A stretch of DNA of 64,000 bases, taken from the NCBI RefSeq assembly GCF_007833635.1, contig NZ_CP031125.1, positions 186,001 to 250,000 of the forward strand. Reading direction: 5' to 3'. This document shows positions 8,906-17,884 of this stretch, piece by piece. The translations under genes and the position numbers were made by a program. How positions within the stretch are numbered: position 1 is the first letter of the stretch; every line of letters begins with the position of its first letter. The stretch comes from Candidatus Pelagibacter sp. FZCC0015. GTDB taxonomy: Bacteria; Pseudomonadota; Alphaproteobacteria; Pelagibacterales; Pelagibacteraceae. The notes under the pieces were generated by a model, which ran no database searches, was not told the origin of the DNA, and worked only from the letters and a program-made list of their open reading frames with translations.

Positions 8906-8909
8906 CTTT

Positions 8910-10076
8910 ATGAACTTTGGATATTTTTGCAATACTACTAATTGGGATAAAAAACCTTATACCCAACTTCTAGACGAAGCTAGAGAAATCACTGAATATT
9001 GTGATCAAAATAATTGGAATTCTATTTGGTATACCGAACATCATTTTAATCATGAGGGAATGGAGTCTTGCACCAATCCACTAATGATGTGTACTGATGC
9101 TGCTGCAAGAACTAAAAATATTCGTTTAGGACAAGCTTGCAACGTAATAACATTTCATAATCCTATAAGACTTGCAGAAGATATTGCTACCCTTGACCAA
9201 ATGTCAAAAGGAAGAGTGGAAGTTGGTATTGGAAGAGGAGTTTATGGAAGAGAAGCCATTAACATGAACAAAGAAGCTGACTTAAAAGATCAAGCAAAAA
9301 ATTTTAGACTATTTTCTGAAACATTGGACATAATGAAAAAAGCTTGGTCTGAGGACTTCTTTTCTCACAAAGGTGAATTCTATACTTATCCCTCACCAAA
9401 TTTTATTTGGCAGCACGATATGAGTCCTCCTAGAGAAAATGTAGTAGATTTAAAAACAAATGAATTAAAACAAATATCTGTTTTACCAAAACCTTATCAA
9501 AAACCCTTTCCACCAATTTCTCAAGTTGTTGATGGAGAAAGATCAATTCAGTGGGCAGCAGAAAATGGACTTAATACAATTATGTGGATCCCAACTGTAA
9601 AAGCTTTGAAAAAAAGATTTGAAATTTATAAAGAGGCAAAATCTAAAGCTGAAAATAGAGATGTACCACTGGGTGAAGGTATTAGTTTGGTTAGAGATAT
9701 GTTTGTTGCAGAAACTATGGAAGAAGCTGAAAAGATGGCTGGAGAACATATAGTTAATTATATGAGATGGGTTTGCCATTGGAGAGGATTGGGAAATCAT
9801 ATGGATCCAGATGAAAAATTACCAGAGACAAAAAACAAGCTAGATTTATTAAATTATGAATTTCTTCATAAAAGAAATCTTTTATTTGGAACACCTGAGT
9901 TTGTAATAGAAAAAATAAAAGAACTTCAACAAGAATTAAATCTTCAAAATTTACAAGTCTGGTCTAACTTTCCAGGTATCAAACATGAAGACTGTATGAG
10001 AAGTATCAAGTTATTTACAGAAGAAGTTATTCCAAATATAAAACCAATAGATACAAACATACAAAGAGCTAGCTAG
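8910..10076 (+). CDS. LLM-class flavin-dependent oxidoreductase (bacterial luciferase-like monooxygenase)
   Basis: 388 residues from the ATG at 8910. The N-terminal strand MNFGYFCNTTNW, the TEHHF motif and the LDQMSKGRVEVGIGRG motif are characteristic of luciferase-like TIM-barrel enzymes that use reduced FMN and oxygen. Such enzymes insert oxygen into, or cleave, organic substrates in the cytoplasm. It starts a tight four-gene run with a DUF1185 protein (3 bp gap), an alpha/beta hydrolase and an aldehyde dehydrogenase, suggesting oxidative ring opening or C-N/C-C cleavage followed by hydrolysis and aldehyde oxidation. Substrate unknown. Confidence 0.88.
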   Translation: MNFGYFCNTTNWDKKPYTQLLDEAREITEYCDQNNWNSIWYTEHHFNHEGMESCTNPLMMCTDAAARTKNIRLGQACNVITFHNPIRLAEDIATLDQMSKGRVEVGIGRGVYGREAINMNKEADLKDQAKNFRLFSETLDIMKKAWSEDFFSHKGEFYTYPSPNFIWQHDMSPPRENVVDLKTNELKQISVLPKPYQKPFPPISQVVDGERSIQWAAENGLNTIMWIPTVKALKKRFEIYKEAKSKAENRDVPLGEGISLVRDMFVAETMEEAEKMAGEHIVNYMRWVCHWRGLGNHMDPDEKLPETKNKLDLLNYEFLHKRNLLFGTPEFVIEKIKELQQELNLQNLQVWSNFPGIKHEDCMRSIKLFTEEVIPNIKPIDTNIQRAS

Positions 10077-10079
10077 TAG

Positions 10080-10664
10080 ATGGATTTAAAAATTAGAAAA
10101 TTTGCAAAATTTGTAGATAAAACTTTTATTGAAGGTGGAAAAAAAGCAAAAGAACCTGTTCTATTAGTTTCAGTTGCAGCTGTAATAGAAAATCCTTGGG
10201 CCGGAAAAGGTTTTGTAGAAGATTTAAAACCAGAAATATTAGATCTTGCGCCTCAATTAGGAGATCTTTTGGTTCCAGAGTTAACAAAAGAAATTGGATC
10301 GGGTGAAAAAATTTTAGCTTATGGAAAAGCTGCTATGGTTGGATTAAATGGTGAGATAGAACACGCTTCTGCATTTATTCATACTTTAAGATTTGGAAAT
10401 AAATTTAGAGATGCTGTTGGGGGAACTTCTTATTTAAGTTTTACAAATACCAGAGGTCCTGCAGGTGCAAAAATTTCAATTCCAATGATGCATAAAACTG
10501 ATGCTGGATTAAGACCTTTTTATCTAACACATGAATTTACAATTCACGATGCCCCTAATGAAGATGAGATAGTTGTTGCTATTGGAGGCGCTCCAACTGG
10601 ACGAGCTCATGCAAGAACAGGTGATAGATATCAAGACATGAAAGAGATGGGCATCGATAAATAA
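10080..10664 (+). CDS. Amino acid synthesis family protein (DUF1185/AA_synth)
   Basis: 194 residues, the normal length for this family. Recognisable features are NPWAGKGFVEDL (around 38-49), the central GKAAMVGLNGEIEHASA, and the C-terminal IGGAPTGRAHARTGDR. The family name is historical and no reaction is established for it. Family members often sit beside luciferase-like monooxygenases and hydrolases, as here, so a catabolic role (for example handling the monooxygenase product) is more likely than amino acid synthesis. It is separated from the flanking genes by only a few bases. Confidence 0.8.
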   Translation: MDLKIRKFAKFVDKTFIEGGKKAKEPVLLVSVAAVIENPWAGKGFVEDLKPEILDLAPQLGDLLVPELTKEIGSGEKILAYGKAAMVGLNGEIEHASAFIHTLRFGNKFRDAVGGTSYLSFTNTRGPAGAKISIPMMHKTDAGLRPFYLTHEFTIHDAPNEDEIVVAIGGAPTGRAHARTGDRYQDMKEMGIDK

Positions 10665-10667
10665 TTG

Positions 10668-11453
10668 ATGTCTTACAATTTTGATAACAATCAAAATCAT
10701 TATTATTTTAATAATAAAAATTCGTTACCAATAATCTTCATTCATGGTGTTGGTTTAAATCAGCAAATGTGGAAACCACAAATTGAATTTTTTAAAGACA
10801 ATTCATTTATAACTTACGATCTGTTAGGACATGGAAAAACACCCTTCAAAGAGCCAAATTTATCAATGGAAAATTTTACTGATCAATTATCAAATTTAGT
10901 AAATAACCTAAAGATAGAGAAATTTAATTTAATTGGCTTTTCTATCGGATCTTTGATTGCAATTGAATTTGCCTCAAAATATGAAAATTATTTAAATTCC
11001 TTAACTCTAATTTCCACTACTTACAAAAGGACAACCAAAGAAAGACAAAATGTAATTGATAGAGTTAATTTAGCAAAAAAAAATATGCCAATATCTCAAA
11101 TGGCAATGAAGAGATGGTTTTCAGATGAATACCTTGAGCAAAACCCTGAATTATACGATGATTTTATGAAAATTCTTAATAAGAAAGGAATTGATCAAGA
11201 AAATTTTATAAAAGCTTATGAAGTATTTGCAAACTATGAGGACAATCTTGAAAAGATAAAAAATATTAAAACAAATACCTTAATTATAACAGGATCAGAT
11301 GATCCAGGATCTACGCCTGATATGTCAAAAAATTTAAATAAAGATATACAAAATTCAACATATGTTGAAATTAAAAATGGAAAACATTTATGCACTATTG
11401 AATATGCAGACGAAGTAAATAATGTAATAATGAAACATATAAATAATGCCTGA
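10668..11453 (+). CDS. Alpha/beta-fold hydrolase
   Basis: 261 residues from the ATG at 10668; a TTG directly before it is also in frame but is less likely. HGVGLNQQMW (about 24-33) forms the oxyanion-hole region, GFSIGS holds the nucleophilic serine, GSDDPGS supplies the acidic residue and GKHLC the catalytic histidine. This fold is shared by 3-oxoadipate enol-lactonase and other small-molecule hydrolases. Position in the monooxygenase operon suggests hydrolysis of an ester, lactone or amide made upstream. Its end overlaps the next gene by 8 bp. Confidence 0.85.
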   Translation: MSYNFDNNQNHYYFNNKNSLPIIFIHGVGLNQQMWKPQIEFFKDNSFITYDLLGHGKTPFKEPNLSMENFTDQLSNLVNNLKIEKFNLIGFSIGSLIAIEFASKYENYLNSLTLISTTYKRTTKERQNVIDRVNLAKKNMPISQMAMKRWFSDEYLEQNPELYDDFMKILNKKGIDQENFIKAYEVFANYEDNLEKIKNIKTNTLIITGSDDPGSTPDMSKNLNKDIQNSTYVEIKNGKHLCTIEYADEVNNVIMKHINNA

Positions 11454-12927
11454 GTTAAAAAAATATCAAATGTTTATAGATGGTCAGTGGGTAGACTCTG
11501 ATACAAAAAAAACTTTTGAAACTTTAAATCCAGAAAATAATAAGCCTTGGGCTGTAGTACCTGAAGCTAGTGCAAATGATGTTGATAGAGCTGTAAAAGC
11601 TGCACAAAAAGCTTTTGAAGGTGAATGGCCAAAAATGCTTGCAAGAGATAGAGCAAAATATTTAAGAGCGATTGGAAATAAGCTCAGAGAAAATTCTGAA
11701 TTATTAGGAAAGATTGAAACGATTGATACAGGAAAACTGTATAGAGAAACTTATCAACAAGCAAAATATATTGCAGAATATTATGATTACTACGCAGGTT
11801 TAGCTGACAAAGTTGAAGGAACAGTTCTTCCAATAGATAAACCAAATATCCAAGCAATCACAACAAGAATTCCAATAGGTGTTATTGCAGCTATCATTCC
11901 CTGGAATTCTCAAATGTTTTTAACTGCAACAAAAGTTGCTCCTGCTTTAGCTATGGGTAATACGGTTGTAATTAAATGTTCTGAATTAGCGCCAGCAACT
12001 ATGTTTGAGTTTGCAAAGTTAATTGAAGAAACTGGAATACCAAAAGGTGTAGTAAATGTAGTTTCTGGTTTTGGAGATCCATGCGGTAAAGCTTTAACTA
12101 CTCACAACTTGGTTGAGAAAGTAGCTTTTACAGGAGGTCCTGAAACTGCAAGACATATAATTAGAAATTCTGCAGAAAATTTATCTGAAGTAAGTTTAGA
12201 GTTAGGTGGAAAAAGTCCTGTAGCTGTTTTTGATGATGCCAAACAAGAAAATGCAATTAATGGAATAACTGCTGGAATATTTGGAGCAAGTGGTCAAAGT
12301 TGTATAGCAGGTTCAAGGTTGTACTTACAAAAAGGAATTTATAACGAATTTTTAGATAAATTAGCATCTAGAGCAGAAAAAATTAAAATAGGTGCTCCAA
12401 TGGACTCTGATACTGAAATGGGTCCCTTGAGTAACTTTAAACAATTAGAAGTAATAGAAAAAAATATTAAATTAACTGTTGAACAAGGTGGAAAAATTAA
12501 ATGCGGTGGTAAAAGACATCCTTTTTCAAATGAGGGGTATTATTTTCCCCCAACAATTATTGAGTGTGAAAATCATAATTTACCAGCTGCTGAAAATGAA
12601 CTTTTTGGACCTGTATTATCGGTCATGAAATTTGATACTGAAAAAGAAGTAATAGAATTAATGAATGATAATCAATATGGTCTATCTTCAGGTGTTTATA
12701 CTAGTGATCTCGCAAGAGGAATGAGGGTGTCTAATGCTATCCGAGCAGGAATAACATTTGTAAATACTTATAGATTAATTTCTCCTTCAGCTCCATTTGG
12801 AGGTATCAAGGATAGTGGATATGGAAAAGAAGCAGGAATTGACTCAATTAAAGACTACACAAGAGTAAAAACAACTTGGTTCTACACATCAGACGAACCT
12901 TCTCTAGACCCCTTCTCTATAAGATAA
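11446..12927 (+). CDS. NAD-dependent aldehyde dehydrogenase
   Basis: 493 residues. Active-site elements are N154 (IPWNSQ), FTGGPETAR (228-236), base E252 (LELGGKSP) and nucleophile C286 (SGQSCIAGSR). It overlaps the hydrolase gene by 8 bp and closes the four-gene set headed by the luciferase-like monooxygenase. It resembles the betaine/semialdehyde-type branch of the superfamily in general layout, but the substrate is not determined. The next gene, 110 bp on, is a separate binding-protein gene with its own ribosome binding site. Confidence 0.88.
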   Translation: MPELKKYQMFIDGQWVDSDTKKTFETLNPENNKPWAVVPEASANDVDRAVKAAQKAFEGEWPKMLARDRAKYLRAIGNKLRENSELLGKIETIDTGKLYRETYQQAKYIAEYYDYYAGLADKVEGTVLPIDKPNIQAITTRIPIGVIAAIIPWNSQMFLTATKVAPALAMGNTVVIKCSELAPATMFEFAKLIEETGIPKGVVNVVSGFGDPCGKALTTHNLVEKVAFTGGPETARHIIRNSAENLSEVSLELGGKSPVAVFDDAKQENAINGITAGIFGASGQSCIAGSRLYLQKGIYNEFLDKLASRAEKIKIGAPMDSDTEMGPLSNFKQLEVIEKNIKLTVEQGGKIKCGGKRHPFSNEGYYFPPTIIECENHNLPAAENELFGPVLSVMKFDTEKEVIELMNDNQYGLSSGVYTSDLARGMRVSNAIRAGITFVNTYRLISPSAPFGGIKDSGYGKEAGIDSIKDYTRVKTTWFYTSDEPSLDPFSIR

Positions 12928-13037
12928 CTCACAACATCAATTAAGCTATCTAAAATAGGATAATTTTGTCATTGAATATTGATTGTATTCATACTTAAAT
13001 TGGTTTTTATAAATTGTTAACAATAAAGAGGAAGATA

Positions 13038-14228
13038 ATGAGAAAACTATTTATCGCTGTATTTATGTTTGTATCAAGTTTTGGTTCAAATGTAATGGCA
13101 GACGGACATTCGATTAAAATGGGGATCATTTTAGGATTCACTGGTCCTATTGAATCTCTAACTCCAGCTATGGCTGCATCTGCAGAGCTTGCATTTAAAG
13201 AAGCTTCTGATTCAGGTTCGCTATTAGGTGGAAAAAAAATTGAGCCAGTAAGAGCAGACTCAACTTGTGTTGACTCAGCAGCGGCAACAGCTGCAGCTGA
13301 AGGTTTAATTTCAGGTGGTGTGGCTGCGATTATGGGAGCAGACTGTTCAGGTGTAACTGGTGCTATTGCAACTAATGTTGCTGTACCAAATGGTGTAGTA
13401 ATGATCTCACCTTCGGCTACTTCTCCAGGATTAACAACTCTAGATGACAATGGATACTTCTTTAGAACTGCTCCATCTGATGCTAGAGGTGGTCAAATTT
13501 TAGCTGATATAACTAAAGATAGAAAAGTAAAAAGTGTTGCAATCACTTATACTAACAATGACTATGGTAAAGGTTTAGCTGATGTTTATAAAGCAGCAGT
13601 TGAAGCCCATGGTATTAAAGTTACAACTGTAACTGCTCACGAAGATGGAAAAGCAGATTACTCATCTGAAGTAGCAACTCTTGCTTCTGCTGGTGGTGAT
13701 GCTGTAGCAGTTATTGGTTACCTTGACCAAGGAGGAAAAGGAATTATTCAAGCTTCTTTAGACTCTGGTGCATTTGATAGATTTATTTTATCAGATGGTA
13801 TGATCGGTCAATCTTTAGTTGATGCATTCGGAAAAGATTTAAGCAAATCATTTGGATCATTACCAGGTTCTACTGGTAAAGGTGCAGGTATATTTGCTGA
13901 AGTTGCAAAAGCTGGAGGTGTAGAAGCTTCTGGTCCTTACACAGGTGAATCTTACGATGCAGCTGCTTTAATCGTTCTTGCAATGCAAGCAGGTAACTCT
14001 GCTGATAGAGCATCAATTGCGAAAAATGTAATGGATGTTGCTAACGCTCCTGGAACTAAAATTTATCCAGGTGAACTTAAGAAAGGTTTAGATTTACTAG
14101 CAAAAGGTAAAAAGATTAATTACGAAGGTGCTACTGGAGTAACTTTTACTGAAGTTGGTGAAGCTGAAGGTTCTTTCTTAGAACAAGAAGTTAAAGGCGG
14201 AAAATTCAAAACTAAAAAACAAAGATAA
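13038..14228 (+). CDS. Branched-chain-amino-acid-type (HAAT/Liv) ABC transporter substrate-binding protein
   Basis: 396 residues from the ATG at 13038, preceded by an AGAGGA ribosome binding site; an upstream in-frame ATG at 13014 lacks one. A signal peptide is visible (MRKLFIAVFMFVSSFG, likely cut near MADGH). The mature part starts with SIKMGIILGFTGPIE, the usual beginning of type I periplasmic binding proteins for leucine, amides or urea. Its membrane and ATPase partners are probably the livGFHM set at 19380-15506 on the opposite strand. The ligand is unknown. The gene ends at a strong bidirectional terminator. Confidence 0.88.
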   Translation: MRKLFIAVFMFVSSFGSNVMADGHSIKMGIILGFTGPIESLTPAMAASAELAFKEASDSGSLLGGKKIEPVRADSTCVDSAAATAAAEGLISGGVAAIMGADCSGVTGAIATNVAVPNGVVMISPSATSPGLTTLDDNGYFFRTAPSDARGGQILADITKDRKVKSVAITYTNNDYGKGLADVYKAAVEAHGIKVTTVTAHEDGKADYSSEVATLASAGGDAVAVIGYLDQGGKGIIQASLDSGAFDRFILSDGMIGQSLVDAFGKDLSKSFGSLPGSTGKGAGIFAEVAKAGGVEASGPYTGESYDAAALIVLAMQAGNSADRASIAKNVMDVANAPGTKIYPGELKKGLDLLAKGKKINYEGATGVTFTEVGEAEGSFLEQEVKGGKFKTKKQR

Positions 14229-14248
14229 TTTTTTATCTTAATTCAAAA

Positions 14249-14281
14249 ACCCCAGTAATTTAATTACTGGGGTTTTTTTTT
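14249..14281. terminator. Bidirectional rho-independent terminator
   Basis: The inverted repeat ACCCCAGTAATT/AATTACTGGGGT is followed by nine T on the plus strand and preceded by five A, which gives a T tract on the minus strand too. It ends the plus-strand binding-protein gene and the long minus-strand operon. The stop codon of the convergent MFS gene (14260-14262) lies inside the hairpin. Confidence 0.9.
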
Positions 14282-15429
14282 AAATCAGCTCTTATAGTAG
14301 AAAGAGCTATTATAATTAGAAAAATCAAACATATTAAATTCATAGTTTTCCAGCTAGTTAAGCTTAGAAACACCCCAGCAGACAAACTCGCTGCTGCTTG
14401 AATAGTGTAAACGATAAAATCATTATACCCTTGAGCTCTAAATTTTTCCTCTTCTCTGTAACACAAAACAAGTAAGCTCGTTCCTGAAATAAACAAAAAA
14501 TTCCATCCTAGACCTAGAAAAATAAGAGCAATCAAATAATTAATAAAGTTTTGTTCAAATAAACTGGTAATAATTGTGACTAAAAACAATAAAACTCCCA
14601 TATGCATAATTTTACTATGACCAAACCTTTTAATTAAATTTCCAGTAACTAGTGAAGGTAAAAACATAGCTGCTATATGGAGCTGAATAACAAATCCAGT
14701 CTTGGACAAACTTATTTTCTCCATCAAGTGCATACTTATAGGTGTGGCTGTCATTAAAAAAGTCATTACAGCATAGGCAAAAGCTGAAGCTACAAGCGCC
14801 TGTAGAAATCTTGGTTGTGACATAAGTTCTAAAAAACTTCTTCCAGTTTTATATTGATTGTTTGATGTCTTTTTAGTTTCTTGAAAAAAAAATAAAAATA
14901 TTATTGATGAAATAGATAATGCTGCAAGAGCAAGATAAGAACCTGCATACATATGATCTGAAATAAATCCTTTCGAAATGTTTGCAATATTTGGGCCAAT
15001 AAAAGCCGAACCTATTCCCGCTAATAAAATGATAGAAATTGCTTTTGGTGCATAATCCTTATCTACAACCTCGACTGCTGCAAAACGGTATTGATGACTG
15101 AAAGCTATTCCTCCGCCAATTAAAAAGCATCCTAAATTATACAAGACAAAGCTTTCTATTATTATTGAGTAAGCAGTTAAAAGAGATGCAAAACATGTGC
15201 CTATTGATGCATAAATAAATCCTAATTTTCGTCCAATCAAACTCATTAGCTTTGCAGCAAAAAAAGCAAATAACGCAATTCCAACGACTGATAAAGCCAT
15301 TGGAAGAGTTGCTAAAGATTTTATTGGACTAAATTTCGAACCAATTATACCACTTAAAAAAACGGTAACCGGTGCAGCTGTAAAAGCAAAAATCTGGCTT
15401 AAAATAAGTAACAAAAGATTTTTATTCAT
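14260..15429 (-). CDS. MFS transporter
   Basis: 389 residues with about 12 hydrophobic segments. The loop after the second segment carries the major-facilitator pattern LMSLIGRKLGFIYA (about residues 63-76), and a weaker copy (LIKRFGHSKIMHMG) occurs in the second half. It is the last gene of the long minus-strand run, starting with a TAATG overlap behind the 23-codon ORF. The last codons are within the terminator hairpin. Direction and substrate of transport are unknown; export of an amino-acid-related compound fits the neighbours. Confidence 0.82.
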   Translation of the reverse strand: MNKNLLLLILSQIFAFTAAPVTVFLSGIIGSKFSPIKSLATLPMALSVVGIALFAFFAAKLMSLIGRKLGFIYASIGTCFASLLTAYSIIIESFVLYNLGCFLIGGGIAFSHQYRFAAVEVVDKDYAPKAISIILLAGIGSAFIGPNIANISKGFISDHMYAGSYLALAALSISSIIFLFFFQETKKTSNNQYKTGRSFLELMSQPRFLQALVASAFAYAVMTFLMTATPISMHLMEKISLSKTGFVIQLHIAAMFLPSLVTGNLIKRFGHSKIMHMGVLLFLVTIITSLFEQNFINYLIALIFLGLGWNFLFISGTSLLVLCYREEEKFRAQGYNDFIVYTIQAAASLSAGVFLSLTSWKTMNLICLIFLIIIALSTIRADLKKNPSN

Positions 15430-15500
15430 TAAAAGAATAAATACTTATCAGCCATATACAAAGCCCAAGCAGCAGCAGCACCTAATATAATATATTTCAT
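15429..15500 (-). CDS. Possible 23-residue membrane microprotein
   Basis: An ATG at 15500 opens a 23-codon frame (begins MKYIILGAAAAWALYMAD) whose stop overlaps the MFS start as TAATG, five bases after the livM stop. The peptide is a single hydrophobic helix with a lysine near the start and a charged K/D patch near the end, as expected for a one-pass membrane microprotein. The ribosome binding site is weak. It could be a small transporter subunit or just a translational coupler. The overlap geometry matches that of real genes in this operon. Confidence 0.4.
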   Translation of the reverse strand: MKYIILGAAAAWALYMADKYLFF

Positions 15501-15505
15501 TATGT

Positions 15506-16876
15506 TTACTTTATTTCTATTTTTTCTGGAAGTATACCTTTAGGTCGATACCTCATTATAAACAACAATCCTAATCCCATCAGTAAAAATCTAAAATAAG
15601 GAACGCTTTCAATTAAATGAGCTTTAATTGCATTTGTTTCAGGAATACCTGCTGTAAAGAAATTAATTAAAAACATTGATATTGGTGCAGCTTCAATCCA
15701 TAAAAACCATACAACGAAACCACCTAAAATTGCACCAAAGTTGTTTCCACTTCCTCCTACAATTACCATTACCCAAATTAAGAAAGTATATCTCATAGGT
15801 CTATAGCTTCCTGGAGTAAACAAACCATCTTGTGTAACCAACATTGCGCCAGCAATTCCAACGATAGCTGAGCCTAAAATAAAAATTAACAAGTGTTGTT
15901 TAACAACATTTTTCCCCATTGCATTTGCAGCTTCCTCATTATCTCTTATTGCTCTCATCATTCTTCCCCAAGGAGAATAAAGAGCTTTTTGAGTTAAAAT
16001 TAAAAGAATAATAACTACTACTAAGAATAATCCTGAGTAACATAGTTTTACAAATACTGATGAGCCTTCAATTACAAGTTGGTTTAAAGCAGCTTGTCGA
16101 TCAGCCAAATTATCAATTACACTTAATTTTCCTGAATTAAACTTTTCAACTAAGCTTATAAACCAATCTGTAGTTTGTAGATCTACCTCATATGGTGCAG
16201 GTCTTTTTAATCCAATAACGTTTTTCACACCTCTTGTGAGCCAATCTTCGTGTTTAATAATTGCAATAACTATTTCTGAAATAAGAAGTGTAGCAATAGC
16301 TAAATAATCAGCTCTAAGACCAAGAGCAACTTTTCCAACTATAAATGCTAATCCGCCCGCAAAAAGAGCTCCAACTACCCATGAAAAAATTATTGGTAAA
16401 CCAAATCCTCCAAGAAAACCTGTTGTTGCAGGATTTACAGCTTCAATTTTTTCAATTCCTGGCTCTGCGGTTACTCTAATAATTATAATCCCTGTTATGA
16501 TAAGAGCTGCAATACTATAGGTTCTTAATTTTGATTTTTCAAAATTTTTCAAAATAAATCTAATAACTAGAACCATTACAATGATAAGCCATAAGCACAT
16601 CAAAATATCAAAACCTCCTGCCCTCCAAGCTTCTTGAACAGGGTCTACAGAAATCAATACAGCAGCTAAACCGCCTAAAGCTGTATAGCCCATAATTCCA
16701 AAATTAATTAAACCAGCGTATCCCCATTGAATATTTGCACCCATCGTCATTACTGCAGAAATCAAACAAAGATTAAATATTGATAAAGCTATATTCCAAG
16801 ATTGAAATATCCCAACCATAAGAATAAGTACTATCATGATACTATAAGCTGCTATTACATTTAAATTTTTTCTCAC
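15506..16876 (-). CDS. livM: Liv-type ABC transporter permease, LivM-like
   Basis: 456 residues, longer than usual LivM proteins because of an extended region between membrane segments (roughly residues 110-150 and 215-260). Family marks include GYAGLINFGIMGYTALGG near 53-70, and the coupling-loop region with AIRDNEEAANAMGKNV followed by FVVWFLWIE. It forms the membrane channel with the LivH-like protein encoded just upstream (4-bp ATGA overlap). Substrates of this family include branched-chain and other amino acids, amides and urea. Confidence 0.88.
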   Translation of the reverse strand: MRKNLNVIAAYSIMIVLILMVGIFQSWNIALSIFNLCLISAVMTMGANIQWGYAGLINFGIMGYTALGGLAAVLISVDPVQEAWRAGGFDILMCLWLIIVMVLVIRFILKNFEKSKLRTYSIAALIITGIIIIRVTAEPGIEKIEAVNPATTGFLGGFGLPIIFSWVVGALFAGGLAFIVGKVALGLRADYLAIATLLISEIVIAIIKHEDWLTRGVKNVIGLKRPAPYEVDLQTTDWFISLVEKFNSGKLSVIDNLADRQAALNQLVIEGSSVFVKLCYSGLFLVVVIILLILTQKALYSPWGRMMRAIRDNEEAANAMGKNVVKQHLLIFILGSAIVGIAGAMLVTQDGLFTPGSYRPMRYTFLIWVMVIVGGSGNNFGAILGGFVVWFLWIEAAPISMFLINFFTAGIPETNAIKAHLIESVPYFRFLLMGLGLLFIMRYRPKGILPEKIEIK

Positions 16877-17883
16877 AATACTTTCCCCTTAAATATTCCT
16901 GAAGGCCTGTAAATTAAAACTATTACCAGGATTGAGAACGAGACTGCAAACTTGTAATCTGTAGACAGTAGTTGAACTAAACTATTTGGTTCCATACTTT
17001 CTGGTAAAATATACATAAAGAATTTTTTATAAGCATAAGTTAATAAAATTTCAGAAAAAGCTATAACGTATCCTCCTAAAAAAGCTCCAAAAGGATTTCC
17101 AATTCCTCCAACTATTGCAGCAGCAAAGATAGGAAGCATATTGTTAAAATAAGTAAATGGTTTGAAACTTTTGTCTAAACCATACAAAACACCACCTATA
17201 GTAGCTAAAATACCAGCAATTACCCAAGTCACTAAAACTATTTTTTTTGGATCAATACCTGAAAGTAATGCAAGATCCTCATTATCCGAATAAGCTTTCA
17301 TGCTCTTTCCAGTTTTTGTTCTATTTAAAAACCAAAATAATAAAGAAACTAAAACTATTGTAACAAAAATAGTTATTACTTGAGTTGATTTTAATGCAAG
17401 ACCTTCATTTAAACCTGTCATCTCTTTAAATTCACGAGCTTTAATAATAAATTTTTCTCCATCAAAAAATCTTCTATCCCCAGGTCCAATTATTATTCTT
17501 ACAACAGCTTGTGTTACAAACATTACTCCAATACTTACCATAGCAAACTGAACTGGAGGGCTTTTTTGATGTCTATAATATTTGAATACAAATTTATCTA
17601 TTAAAAGCATGTAAAGAATCATCAAAATAATTCCAAATGGGATAGCTAATAAAGCAGTAGGTAAAACACCTAAAGAAACACCTAAAGATTGAAAATACCA
17701 TGTAAATAAAATCGTTGCCATGGTTCCAAAAGACATCATGTCTCCAGTAGCAAAATTCGCAAATCTTAAAATTCCATAAATAAGAGTAACAAAGATTGCA
17801 CCTAGTGCTAACTGAGAACCATAAGTTAATGCGGGAATGAAAATATAATTTAATAAAAGAATTATTGCATTTACAAAATCCAT
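16873..17883 (-). CDS. livH: Liv-type ABC transporter permease, LivH-like
   Basis: 336 residues with many hydrophobic segments and the LivH pattern ILRFANFATGDMMSFGTMAT (about 39-58). The coupling segment SDNEDLALLSGIDPKKI and a glycine-rich IVGGIGNPFGAFLGG are also present. It pairs with the LivM-like protein in the inner membrane. It lies one base from the upstream LivF-like ATPase gene and overlaps livM by 4 bp, so the four transport genes are clearly one unit. Confidence 0.9.
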   Translation of the reverse strand: MDFVNAIILLLNYIFIPALTYGSQLALGAIFVTLIYGILRFANFATGDMMSFGTMATILFTWYFQSLGVSLGVLPTALLAIPFGIILMILYMLLIDKFVFKYYRHQKSPPVQFAMVSIGVMFVTQAVVRIIIGPGDRRFFDGEKFIIKAREFKEMTGLNEGLALKSTQVITIFVTIVLVSLLFWFLNRTKTGKSMKAYSDNEDLALLSGIDPKKIVLVTWVIAGILATIGGVLYGLDKSFKPFTYFNNMLPIFAAAIVGGIGNPFGAFLGGYVIAFSEILLTYAYKKFFMYILPESMEPNSLVQLLSTDYKFAVSFSILVIVLIYRPSGIFKGKVL

Positions 17884-17884
17884 A

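Noticed and set aside
8868..8909. Upstream start of the luciferase-like oxidoreductase
   Set aside because: A strong AAAGGAGG lies inside this stretch, four bases before the ATG at 8910.
8805..8909. Possible small RNA or second ORF in the gap before the luciferase-like gene
   Set aside because: Only a weak 6-bp A/T hairpin and no convincing promoter or frame were found.
12928..13037. Possible tRNA or regulatory RNA in the gap before the first Liv binding protein
   Set aside because: No cloverleaf, no CCA end and no stable inverted repeat could be found; probably only a promoter region.
13007..13450. Alanine-rich 147-residue frame antisense to the first Liv binding protein
   Set aside because: It is a shadow of an alanine- and glycine-rich coding region, with low-complexity composition and no ribosome binding site.
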